From Branchiostoma floridae (Eukaryota; Chordata; Leptocardii; Amphioxiformes; Branchiostomatidae), in assembly GCF_000003815.2 (NCBI RefSeq), contig NC_049992.1, positions 8,607,837 to 8,671,836 of the forward strand: DNA of 64,000 nucleotides, in the 5' to 3' direction. Under the pieces are notes generated by a model. It was not told the DNA's origin, made no database searches, and saw only the letters and a list, made by a program, of their open reading frames with translations. Each line of letters starts with the position of its first letter. The stretch's first letter is position 1. Below, one piece after another: positions 35,269 through 47,300 of this stretch. The position numbers and the translations under genes were made by a program.

Positions 35269-35691
35269 CCGGTCCCGATCGTGCCTTGGAGCGGTCAAAT
35301 GTCCTTAGAAACAGAGCAGTTACCTCAACATCGTCTTCTCAGGAATGGTATTACACTCACAGATGGGAGGATTGTTATCTCCCTTATGATTGGATGACAC
35401 TGAATCTGTAACCAATCAGCAATAGGTTTAGTAACGGGCCTCGGTTCCCCAAATGGAGTATAACACTTCAAATTATTAGGTAAATTAGGAATTTCTGTAA
35501 ATTATATAATTATTGATTTTAGATAACTGGCAAATATACTACATTAATCTGACATAAAAAAAAGCTGTAGACAAATCAGGATTAGTAAAAAGATAGATTT
35601 ATTGACTTTGTTTATGGTTGAATATAGATTTTAGATTTATTTTGCTACCTAAAAAATCGAAGAGTGGACTATTCCACCGGGTCTTTCAAAC
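35269..35691. promoter_or_regulatory. Bidirectional promoter region of ARMC9 (-) and PPIH (+)
   Basis: A minus-strand donor (GTAGGTGAG) at 35268 marks the end of the probable ARMC9 leader exon, which pairs with the acceptor at 34358 in front of the coding exon. The PPIH start codon is at 35692, so both genes start within about 350 bp. Between them lie CCAAT boxes in both orientations (ATTGG at about 35385, CCAAT at about 35412) and GTAACC-AATC-AGCAAT (35408-35423), which resembles an RFX X-box with one mismatch and a long spacer. Confidence 0.55.
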
Positions 35692-38600
35692 ATGGCGGAC
35701 GTGAAACCCTCCAACTCGAATAATCCCATTGTTTTCTTCGATATTTCTGTCGGCGGACAGGTAGGTTCTGTCAGCGGGTTGGGAATGTCTAAGGCAATGT
35801 CTCAAAGTGCGATATGACATGAATTTGAGCGGACTTGGTGTAATATAGAACGGGGAATTGTATAAATGTTTGGGGAGGGGGGCTTACACATGTGCTCAGT
35901 TGATGATCATGCGGTATCGTATGCAGTAGTTGTCATATAACACATATGAAGGACGTTATTGAAATTAAAAGAAAGAAATGATAAAGACCGTCATTATCAC
36001 AGATAGCACCCTATGCCACAGATATCACCATATGCTCTTTAGATAATCTGTAACTTGCCTTAGATATCAAAGAAGTTATAACTTATACGTCCTGTGTCAT
36101 CTTTCTTTTGTTTTGCAGGAAATTGGCAGGATAAAAATGGAGCTGTTTGCAGACATCGTTCCAAAAACTGCTGAGAATTTCAGGTGAGTGACTTCAGTAC
36201 TCTAGTTGACCCCCACCATCTCAATTTATGTGCACGTACACAACATATCAAGAAACAATACAATTAAATGTAAAAATTTTATGTACCAACCAGTTTTAAC
36301 TCGACTGTGTACAGTACTATATGCCCCTTTTAAATGTGTTCACGGTTGTGAGTGTGCAGCGATGGTAAAAATAATTTCTATTTGCAGCATTTTAGAAGAA
36401 TTTTGCCATAATAGGTTAACAGTTATATTTACCAAAATGTAGTTACCTCATTTGAATTATACAGATTTTGAATTTAAGTAGAAAACATATCAAATTGTAC
36501 TTTCCTTGATTGTCCCACACTTGTTCCACAGAGTACTCTGCACAGGAGAATACAGAAAGGATGGAGTGCCTATTGGGTTCAAGGGGTCATCATTCCACAG
36601 GTTAGTCTGATATAGATGAACAATCTACTCTCCAGAAACTAAATGGTGAATAACCTGCTATGTCATGCCTGGGTTATGACAACGTTCATTACAGGTGTTC
36701 CGGACTGTTTATCACATTCTCATGGGTGTCTACTGTGTTGTTACATGGGCTTCTATAGAATAAATCATATCATTTGAAAAAGACTCAAATGCACATTGAA
36801 AATGTGAATGCTGAACTCGGATGTTGAAATTGTTGTTGTTACAATATTTGTTAGACATATTTTCTTCGGGTTGGTATGACATAAGTAAAATACAACATAA
36901 GTGTATTCTGCATCAACCTCAGTCCCAGCCATACCACAGGTCGGATCAACCTTCTGTTGCCAGGGTTGGGCTGATATCTTACTTGTATTTCATATAAATA
37001 TATCTACTCACCAGCTTGGTGTGTTCTATATCATATATATTTTATTACAAAATTGTAGTCAATTCTTTTGAACTTTTGAAGTACTGACTTGATACCACAC
37101 AGTGTTGTAAGGGATAATCATGCAGTCTCTGTCTATTTGTATTTGAAGATGATTGGGTACCAGTAAACAAACTACTGAGGTACAATGTTTTCTTGACTGA
37201 CAAACCTTTTGTTTCCTTGTCTTCACCAGAGTCATTAAGGACTTCATGATCCAAGGAGGAGATTTTGTCAATGTGAGTAATACCTGTAATACATTTGTTG
37301 CCAACTTGGTGACTTTTTTTGTGGATACATGTGAAAAATCACACGAAGTGTAAGGTATACATGTAGTTTGCTGCCTAGGTTAGTAAGGAGCAATTGATAT
37401 CTCCCTTTGCACTAACTTTCCATTGGTTAAAAGGTTAGACTACAGTTAGATGGGAACTAATGACAGGCACTTTAATTCAGGGTTCTAGCTAGTGCATTTT
37501 AGCGTAGTGGGCCACTACGTTAAAATGTGTGACCCCTACGCTAAAATAAGGGCCACTACACTAATTTTTAACAAGTGTAGTGGTGCTTTGCTGTCATTTG
37601 CTTGTTCAACAATGACTAATCAATGTCTGAACAATGAAAAATGATGATATGCCACTCAAAACTGACCCCAAAATCCTAACTTTTAACTCTACATCTTCAA
37701 ATCTCACTGTGGAAGGACCAAGATCCCCCCTTCCACACCAATCTCCTGATTAGTCACTTCGCTACCATGCCATTCCCACTACGCTAAAATAAAATCCTGG
37801 CTAGAACCCTGTAATTTGTAAACTCAAGAACTTTGGCAAGCCTTTCATTAGGTTTTCTTCACACACAAAACCTTAGGATCCATAAGTTTTCCTGGCCTAC
37901 CTTTAAACATTTTTGCTGCTGCCATCAAGAATTCAAAGATAGATTATCAGCTACTGCATTTACATTGTCACAAGACCCCCAACCCCTCCTTCTCTCCAGC
38001 ATGATGGCACAGGACTGACTAGTATCTATGGCGGTGCATTTCCTGATGAGAACTTCAAACTAAAACACACAGGACCAGGCATGCTGTCCATGGTACGTAC
38101 AACAACTCCACTTCAGCTCAAAAATACATTTTCTTCAAGGATTGATTATAAATAATGTCTTATCTAATTTCCACCAGGTACACATGTCTGTCTTGCAAGC
38201 TAACAGGGACCTTTGTCAAGGCTTGATGTTAAGGCTCTCAGAACGAAATGGGATGAAACAAAAAATATTGACAATCTGATTCAACAGCACACTTAGCAGC
38301 CTTCAGCCATTAAAATTAAAAATTCTGTCCATCTCTTTGACTTGTATAAGTCAGTGTTGTTCGCCTTAGTCCACCTCCAATGGTAGTGGATTAGCAACAG
38401 TTAGAAGTACGATGGAACTAACAAGACTAAATTCCAGAATATGACTTTTGAGGATGTTTTGTTTTTGCCACAGGCCAACAGCGGTCCCAACACGAACGGC
38501 TGCCAGTTTTTCATCACCTGTGCCAAGTGTGACTTCCTGGATGGCAAACACGTGGTGTTTGGTACGTGGTGCTTGCAAAACTCGTGGGGTTCAATGCACC

Positions 38601-39944
38601 TTTCTCACGTGGCGGGCATGATAGATCTAAAATGAGTTCAATGAGGCAAACAAAAGACTGTCCATCATAATTAGCAGTTCAACCAATGATAGCATGGGAA
38701 TTAGAAAATCGACCAATAAGAGAATGTCTGCATGGCTGTCAAATATTTGCATCATTATTATATTTTTATTTTGCATCTCTTAAGGGACTATGGGATCAGT
38801 CTATGTTACTCTGAATTGCTATATCTGTCGGTGCATAACACTAGTTATAATATTTATTATCTTGTATTGTGAAAATTTGTATGGTTTGAGGAAAACTAAA
38901 TAGGAGCGGATTTTAGAAATAAGTTTTGTCTGTTTGCCTCATTGACCTCGTCTTCAATCTATCATGGCCGCCACGCGAGAAAGGTGTATAGATGGCGTTG
39001 TTGATTGAGTTGTTTATTCATTTATTCGGTAGGCAACACTCCCAAAGATGACGATTGTCCTGTTGACAAGATGTTGTTGTTGCAAGCATGTGAGCACTGA
39101 TGAACGTAACATGTTAAGTAGATCAAGTTGAGGACAGTACATTGTAGGTAGTGTTTTTCATGTACATACATAAAGTTATTTAATACCTGTCAAATATGTA
39201 AAGTTTTCTCACTAACTTCACAGGTAAACATTACTATACTTCAATGTTGTAATGCCATATAAAGTTCCTAGTATTAATAGTTATGGACTTAAGAAATTCC
39301 ACTTCCCAAGGTTTTGAAAGCTATGCTAACTTTGAGCCAATCATTTTCTGCCCTTCTTCCTGCAGGTAAGGTGGTGGATGGAATGTTGGTAGTCCGGAAG
39401 GTGGAGGTAAGTGATGTCTGATTGGTCAGTTTTGTCTTTACTAACAAAGTTCTATTTCAGTCTTCATTTAGTCCCACATAACTGGGTACAGTTTTATCAA
39501 GGGAAAAGGCTGATGTTACACAAGAAAAAAGGCTGATGTTACATTGGAAATAAGAATTTGTTTTACACACAACCTAAAATATGTCTTTTACCTTGAGTAT
39601 AAAGAAAATTATTTTAATGAAATAGATGAAGTGTCATGTCAAACCTGACAAAACCAGTATTCACGAAAATAGGGCTATCTTGTCTGACATAGCCATATCT
39701 TGTCTTCAGTGTCACTGATGAAAGATGGTGGAATAGGTGGATACCATCTGAAACGTTTGACCGTTTCCAAAGTCATATCTAGTTGCTTGAGCAACTGCTT
39801 TTTGGCATATCTTATTACCTGGACGTCTAACCTACATCAACGCATCTTGTCTGACATATTTTTCTAATGTTTCAGAATGTGCCAACTGGACCCAATAATA
39901 AACCCAAGATCCCTGTCACTGTGGCACAATGTGGAGAGATGTGA
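35692..39944 (+). CDS. PPIH: Peptidyl-prolyl cis-trans isomerase H (spliceosomal cyclophilin), eight exons, 178 aa
   Basis: Exons 35692-35760, 36119-36183, 36532-36600, 37230-37272, 38000-38092, 38474-38561, 39366-39406 and 39876-39944 join to 537 bp. The protein starts [20 protein letters not shown] and carries [44 protein letters not shown] and DGKHVVFG, ending [13 protein letters not shown] and QCGEM, a strong match to PPIH along its length (human 177 aa). PPIH binds the PRPF4/PRPF3 complex of the U4/U6.U5 tri-snRNP and assists splicing; its active site isomerises X-Pro bonds. The catalytic Arg, Phe, Gln and His positions are kept, but the Trp usually seen in the [12 protein letters not shown] block is Phe ([12 protein letters not shown]). 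Poly(A) signal AATAAA at 40374. Confidence 0.96.
37478..37811. mobile_element. hAT-like MITE with CAGGGTTCTAGC ends
   Basis: CAGGGTTCTAGCTAG at the left and CTGGCTAGAACCCTG at the right. The interior repeats CCACTACGCTAAAAT-type blocks in both orientations. The flanking octamers do not match exactly. In PPIH intron 4. Confidence 0.7.
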
Positions 39945-40373
39945 TGACTGGAAGACTGTTAGTGAAAGGATTGAGTATAGAATGATATACTTAAGTACAA
40001 TATATATGGTAGTACTACATTTTGTAGTACATGTAGCACAAGATGCCTCTATGGGGACATTTTTAAGGTATACATGTTTGTAGGATGCAGTTTTGAGTTT
40101 TTGTAAATCATTGTACTGTACGAGTAACAAATGAGGAAAAGGTCTACAGTACCTTGTTAATGTATAATTGCAATGAACAAGAAAAAAGACGAAGGTTAGC
40201 GCAAGATTTTACGAATAACTAGCTATTGTGAACTCTTTTGTAAGCATCCTGATATATTGCCAAATCATTCCATGTAATATGTACATGTAACATTTGTGGC
40301 TTCAAGTCACTACTCAAACATTATAATATTGATCGTCATCTTTCACAAGGAGACATGGTATCATGGTACAAGG

Positions 40374-40379
40374 AATAAA
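40374..40379 (+). terminator. PPIH poly(A) signal
   Basis: AATAAA 430 bp downstream of the stop codon. Confidence 0.6.
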
Positions 40380-41796
40380 ACAACTCATTTTGCTTACGTT
40401 TGCAAGCGGTGTCAGTGCTTTCAACCATAGTGCTGTAGTGTGACAAACAGCAATTACTCAAGCGACGGGACATGATTTTGGAAACACTCAGATAACATCC
40501 ATTATTTTTCGTCAGTAAAGGATGTTACTTGTAAAGTCTGACCATTTCCAACATCATATCCAGTTGCTTGTGTAATTGATATTGGGCATATCTTTATTAC
40601 ATCTTACCTTCGACATAGTGCAGTAACAATTGTGGAAATTTCAAACCATGAAGTCATCTCAACAGCACCCCTATCAGATCTGGTATGAACTGCAGCCAAC
40701 TAAAGCTTTGTAGAATGTAATCATTTATCACTGACTCACCAGTCACATTATTATCGAATCAGTGCTACTTGCAATGTGAATGGATGGATATTATAAACAA
40801 TATTCCTGGCTTATATCAGCAGTAACTTGAGAGTAAATACAGGAACACAGCAGCTTGATTGAGGGCACTGAAAGGAAGAAGTACTACAGAGAAAGCATAC
40901 TGTAGGCTTTCACAGATCATGTTGACAGCAGATTCAATAGGTACAGTGGCCAGTGGGCAAGGATAAGTTTTGCCGCATCCTTGCGTCATTCAAACAGGAT
41001 CATATACATGTGTATATAATTATCGTATGCAAAAGGCCACCGACACACATTGTCAATTGTGTGGCTTTTACCGCCATGGACGGCATCCCCAAGCCGCCTA
41101 TAGCTTCCACCACGGATTTTTGTCTGCAAGGTTGACGGATTGGTTTTAAAAGTTTTCACACGCAGCAAATTGACGGAAAAACGGACGCTGGCTAGAGCCA
41201 TGGTGTACATAATGTACACAAATTCCAACAGTAGACAACAAAACTTTTAAACCAGCCTAGAACCTTTGGCAACATGATTTTGGTTGACATTCTTCAATTT
41301 GACCACACAAAGGCAATATTAGTAGTGCAGTGTAAAAAAAAAACACGTCATAATTAACAGAACTATCACCACAACGAATGTGATGTAAATGACAGTATAT
41401 ATCTTATAGTCATTTCTTCATGGCACAACTGCACTGATAAGACTGATTTTCAACACTTAAATTGAGTCATGCAGAGGGGAAGGATATTTCATCTAGTTAC
41501 AACTGTATCCATATAGCCGTACCTTGTAGCCGGTATAACCCCCTGCAGTGTGACACAGCAGAAGCTGATTATATTACATTGAATGACCCGTCACACCTAC
41601 GCTTTGTACATCTGACTGCAAATTTTCTTTAAAGCTACCAATTGAGGTTGCTCCTACTGTACTTGATGGCAACAAGTTTCCCTCCACTAGTTCTAGGAAG
41701 TACTTGAACTCATCAATCCTTGGTTGATGACTTTGGCACTTGAAGGCATTACTATTTCTTGAAATAGTCATTGTATCATTCAGACACTCCAGTTTT

Positions 41797-42325
41797 TAGC
41801 CTGGAATCCAGCCGTGTCTGTGCTTTGGTTGCTCCTCTAAGGTACGCTTCTTGCCAACACGTCTGGTGTTCGTTACCATTTGAACGATGGGCATTTGCAT
41901 AATCGTCGAGATTTTATGCGAGATTTCTGATTGGCTGAATTATAGATGGTTCAAGCGCTCGTTCGAATAGGCGTTCATTATCATCAACATGTCGAAGCAA
42001 CACTACCCAGCGAATTTCCCAGTATTTCTTCACTAAAACGAGCAAACAAAGACCTTAGAGGCTTTTCTCAACGTAAAAGATGTATGTATAGCGCTCTTGC
42101 CATTTGAGTATGGCAAGAGTTTGATTTATCAGATCGTTCCAACAGTCTCGAAGAAGATGGGTCGTTGATGATGATGGAACGCCTGTTCGAACGAGAGCTT
42201 AAACCAGCCAATCAGAAATCTCATGAATATGCAAATGCCGACCGTTCAAATGAAAACCAGACGTGTTGGCAGGAAGCGTACCTTAGCGGAGCAGCCAAAG
42301 CACAACACGGCTGGATTCCAGGCTA
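41797..42325. mobile_element. Foldback-type element with TAGCCTGGAATCCAGCCGTG ends
   Basis: The outer arms are highly complementary: TAGCCTGGAATCCAGCCGTG and CACGGCTGGATTCCAGGCTA. Complementarity continues through AAGGTACGCTTCTTGCCAAC, ACACGTCTGG and the ATTTCTGATTGGCTG block, about 190 bp per arm with interruptions. No target duplication seen. Confidence 0.8.
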
Positions 42326-42531
42326 GTCCTTTGTGGTTTGGCCTAAACATTACTTGGCCTATGAACACATGTAGCTAGTGTAGGCTCTCTGCGGAGCAAA
42401 TGGAGCTCTCTGCTGCCGGGGTAATCCTCTGCATTCGGTAGGATTTTCACACCGTAGGACTTTGCCCAGTGGGAGTTTAATTGGCCAAGTAAGGTTTAGG
42501 CCAAGCCACAAAGGACTTGATTCCAGGTTAC
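42326..42531. mobile_element. MITE abutting the foldback element
   Basis: GTCCTTTGTGGTTTGGCCTA and TAGGCCAAGCCACAAAGGAC form terminal inverted repeats, followed by TTGATTCCAGGTTA. The interior GTAGGACTTTGCCCAGTGGG links it to 5703-5983. Confidence 0.75.
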
Positions 42532-42839
42532 TCAGTTGTTGGTACATCTACCTGTTTAATTTTGTACATCATGCAGAATCTGGACATTTTTCTTCTGTCT
42601 TCAAGTGACATCCATTTCAGGTCTGTACTCATTTTGGTGACACTAGCACCCGTCATGTTCCTACAGTAACTATACTTTGTGAAGACAGGCAACATGCCAT
42701 GATCACATCTCGATGATGTGACGTTATCTTAACAATTTTGCGGCAAGTCTCATTGCCTGCATTTTCATTTGATACCAAGCTTTAAAAAGTTAACAGTTTG
42801 TGGAGCGTATCTTCACTTGTCCGACCAAATGTGAGCCTC

Positions 42840-43130
42840 AAGGTGTAATCTGATGTCCCATTCCGTTTGTTCACCTCCAGCTGTGGCTACAGATAACCAC
42901 ATTAACATCGCCATGGCGACGATCGCCGTGTGCGCCGGGAGATAGGCCAGGTTACGACACTAAAGGCTGCGACCTGCCAGCAGAGACTTTGCGTGTCAAG
43001 TTTATCTGATACGCTCGGCCCGGTGTGGTATACAACCCGATATTGGCAACTCAGCCGCAGATAATGAAGAGTTAACGACCTACCGCGAGGTACAAATGTG
43101 TATCACTCACTGGCGGTTTACTGGTGCAAA
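42840..43130. promoter_or_regulatory. Candidate cis-regulatory island
   Basis: GC-richer, complex, non-repetitive sequence with four GATA-type cores (AGATAACC, GAGATAGG, TTATCTGA, CAGATAATG) and an RFX-like near-palindrome ATCGCCATGGCGAC (42907-42920). Function is inferred only from site density. Confidence 0.3.
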
Positions 43131-43276
43131 AATGACTACAGGAATGAACTAGGACTTTCCAAGCAGAGGTTTGGCTCGGGCAGTTTTTGACGTGTTTTTA
43201 GGTGTCTTTGTCAGGCTATATTGTACTGCTTTCTTTACATCTGCTGGCCAAAGAAAACTACATATAAGATAAACGT

Positions 43277-43396
43277 ATCAGGCATCATCCGATGTCTTTC
43301 ATCAGTGACACTGGAGAGATCTTGCGGGAGATTTTATTGATATGTAAAGAGAGTCTCTCCAGTGTCATTGACGAAAGACATCGGATGATGCCTGAC
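43277..43396. repeat. Hairpin-forming inverted repeat
   Basis: Arms of about 43 bp (ATCAGGCATCATCCGATGTC ... and its complement) around a 33-bp loop. The outer flank continues into the dispersed CTGACCGTTTCC repeat. Confidence 0.85.
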
Positions 43397-44338
43397 CGTT
43401 TCCCCAAAAATATCCAGTTGCTTGAGTAACTGCTTTTTGGTGTACAAAATAGAAAGCCCAACTAAAATTTTAAAACATAAAAAACTAGGCCTTCTGACAT
43501 TGACGTAATAATCGTATTGAAAAATAATCAAATTTTCTTTGTGCGGTCGTAATAACAGACCACTTGTTGGCTGACTGATGATATGACAGCCTAATAATTG
43601 ATTGGTCAACGTCGTCTGGTTATATGATTATCGGTAATAACATGGCTCAGCAACCCTGGCAATAAGATGGTACATGTACTTCATTCAGAGGCTCGCCATA
43701 ACTCAGGTTATAGCTGAGCTGTTCCAAGCAACCTGTGCAGTGGGTTTATGATTGGCATTTGCTGGGGTTTCATCATGACTGATTGCAAAAGACTACTAGT
43801 TGCACATTGACTTGTATCCCACCACCCACAGCTTTAACTATAACAGCTATTGAATAAATAAAGTAACAGATACACAAAAAGCACACAATGGCACAACTTC
43901 ATGCTCAAAATTCCTTTACTTCGTCCTGCCGAAAATCTTTCACGTTTATCCTCACTTCAGGTAGTACACACGATTGAAAATAGATGGTACCACAAAAATC
44001 AACATTATTTTTCCCACAGGACCGATACGAATGGATGATGGTAAGAAATTCAAAACAAGGCCGGCCTACAAAGTTGGTCAGGGTACAACATGCTCTTACA
44101 GGAACATCCGCCATTAGACGAGAGCAAAATGGCGGAGGATTGTCGCTTCTTAAGCTCGTACGTTACCACACCCAAGAAAAGATCTTAAAGCGTCCAACGA
44201 GGTGGGAATTAGGAACTCCTAAAGTTTCGCCGGTTGATGGTGCTGTTATTTTTTCCACTAGATGTTTTTTTGTTGCTTTCTCGCTTCTGAATTTTTGGGA
44301 CTGATGTTTCCCATGAAATGTTAACGGGATTTCACGAG

Positions 44339-47300
44339 CTACTCCTTGGCAGGTTTGTCCTCGCTGTGGGACTCCGGCTTGGCAGCGTCTCCATCCTGGT
44401 TCGACTGCAGAAGACAAGAAAAAGACGACAACAGTCAGTGAAGCAAAAATCCACATACTACACAACTTCTTCCTTATTTCCCAAGCTTTCTCTGTCGCTG
44501 CGGTCACTCCTGGATCGAGTTCAAACTTTCGCTGAAGGAAACTGTGTTCCAACACTTTCAGAGAGAGGACTATCGTGTTTCTTGCGAGAAGTTTGCAGTA
44601 GCCAGAAGTGATAACAGCTAAAAAGCCCCAACTTTACCTAAACTGAAACAATGATGAACTGCATCTTTCTGTTCTTGCCAACATTCTTAGAACAACTCTT
44701 TGCGGTACTTCTATCGTTCAAGGACAGAAGTAATACAAAATTCTTGAAATAATGGCCAAGAAAACACCACCCCTCTACCCCTTACTCTGAAACACTATGG
44801 AACACAGTATACAAATCCGCATGCACCAGGTATCAACAGCTTTCCCCACCAGCCACCTTCAACAAACTGCATAAGCAACCAACTTAAACCCAAGACGATG
44901 CTGAGAAAATAAGGAGTTAGCTTCCAATAAGCTTGAAATACTTTTCTTGTTCTGCAATATGTGATTCCTAATACTTAGTATCTTTCAGCCTGCCAAAGTG
45001 CTAGCGGCATGCTAGCTGCACTTTTTTTTCTGTCAAATGCAGGATGCAGTGGGGAATGGTATTTCAAGCTCTGCTGTAGTTTATCGTACAGTATCGGGGG
45101 CATCCACGGGCGAGTCCCCTCCCTCCGCTGTGTCCCTTTCCTCGTTGGAATACTGGAAAAAAAGATTCAAAATGAACAGACCACATTTCAGAAGAGGAAG
45201 GGTGCCTTTTAGTAACAATAGACACAGAAAAATACAGTAAATAAATGCTAGGCTACGTGGAGGGAACAAAATTCAGATTAGCATGTATATCCACTACAAC
45301 CAGCCAGATCACAAAAAAATGTAACAATTTTATTTTATACTTCATTGTTCTTCTGACAATTGTGTAGTTCCTCCTAATGCTGCCAGGTGGTGCTATGTAG
45401 AGTTTCAAGCAAATGAACCATTTGGTCAACTTCACGTATACACTCTTCCTTTCAGAGTCACACATTTATAGGCTCTAAGGTAACATACATACCTATACTT
45501 GTTATCTAATATTGATACCAAATGATAAATGTTCAGTGTCTTTAAATCCTTAGTACAGTTAGAGTGCAGAGAAAAGTCAGTCATAAAATTCCTTGATTCT
45601 CCAGAGAATCTGTTCAAATTGCGGGAAGGCTGAAGAACAAACTGAATACAATAAACAAAGAAGCATTATCGTTCTAGGCATAAAAGGCCTGTTGGTTACT
45701 GATGTTTCAACTCATTTCGGGTTTGGCACATTTGGCCATTTGGTGACAACACGCAAGATCAAGTGTCAAAAAGGTCATATCTTTAAAAATCTCATTGGTT
45801 TACGATAAAAAATCACTGGTTATTATTGATCGTGAAGAAGGCAACGGCGGTCGTTGAAAATTTGATGTGTGTATACCTTTTTGTTGGAAGAAACCTTAGC
45901 ACTGTACTCTCATTTTGGGGTTGTTCTAACCTTTTGTCAGAGACCAAGGAATGGTAATGACATGAATTTTCCCAGAGTTTTGGTTGGACCGTTGATCTTA
46001 CGTACCTCAGCCTTACTGCCGGACTGTGGGCGGCGGCGCGGGGGGCCTCTGCGGCGACGGGGTGGTTGCCGATCTTCTGCCGCATTCTCCTTGTTTTCGT
46101 CGGGGCCAGAGCCTTCATTTGAGCGAGGCCTGGGGAAAACATTGTCATTGGTCAAATATCTTCAGACTTTACCCACAGTACCAACTGAAACTAGCTGTGC
46201 TCCACAGTATACTACTGACCAGTATACCAACTGAACCTAACTCTACACTTGAAGGAACTGATCTGCTATTCTGCTAACCCTGACTTTCTTCTACAACTAC
46301 AAAAACATGATGAACTTAACACAGAAATACAAACTGAACAAGTGACATTTAAGACACAAAAACATCTAGGTCCAAAACACAGGACTCCACGTTGGCACTG
46401 TCCATTTTTGAATGTCAATATGCCAGTAGGTTGTCTTTACTGCAAGTTTACTCCAGTTACACTCCAGTGTACAAGTAAAGATTCCTTCTGGAATGGTATC
46501 CCAATCTATGGTAAGAGGTCCAGGGGGAGACCCAAAAAGACATGGATAACATTGCCCTTGAAGATGCCAGAATGATCACGGTAAACAACAACCTGAAGCT
46601 GTTTGACAAAGAAACATGGCCCAGAACCACCTGGCAAAGGATAGTAAGCAAGAGGCATAGACTCCTTGATGCAGGCCACTCAAAGACCTGATCAAGTAAG
46701 TAAGTACGAGTAAAGATGGCCGACCTGCGGCGGTAACGACGGTACGGTGGCGGTCCTGAGCCACGTCCACGGCGGCGGGGTGGGCCACGGCGCTCGTCGC
46801 CCCCCTCACGGTCGTCCTTGTTGTCGTCTCCATCCTAATAAGGGAAACAAATAAACACGCTTTGAGCCACAGATACCTCAGACAAATATAATAACATATG
46901 TTTTAAGTCACAAGTCACAGAAATCAAATTTATCGATCATCATTCAAAAACAACAACGTGATAAAAACCCAAACTGTGAATCAATGTCTATGTATATTTA
47001 TGTACACAACTCATATAAACAACTAATAGTTTAACTTATTCTGTCCCCTTATCAACTAGGATTTTCAAAGCTTTGGTCATGACAGATCTTGAATGTCAGG
47101 TGACTAGAGAGTGCTGTATGCTGGCCAAGGGTAGCAGCGACCTGACAGCTGACACTTATTGTGGATCTTGGTATATCTGGAGCACTTACATCTAATGCTG
47201 TGTACCTTAATCAATTTTAGGTACAGGTACACAGGCTTATATACAGGTACCTGCCATGAACATGTACCTGAACAAGTTTGATCTAATATATGTCATAAAT

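Larger units (their letters stand above)
40380..44338. other. Convergent intergenic region between PPIH and the Y-box gene
   Basis: No coding exon recognised. It holds a long inverted-repeat element (41797-42325), an adjoining MITE (42326-42531), a GC-richer island (42840-43130) and a hairpin (43277-43396). Confidence 0.5.

Noticed and set aside
44163..44555. 130-aa minus-strand ORF around the last Y-box exon
   Set aside because: Different frame from the exon that continues the Y-box tail ([12 protein letters not shown]); read-through of intron and UTR.
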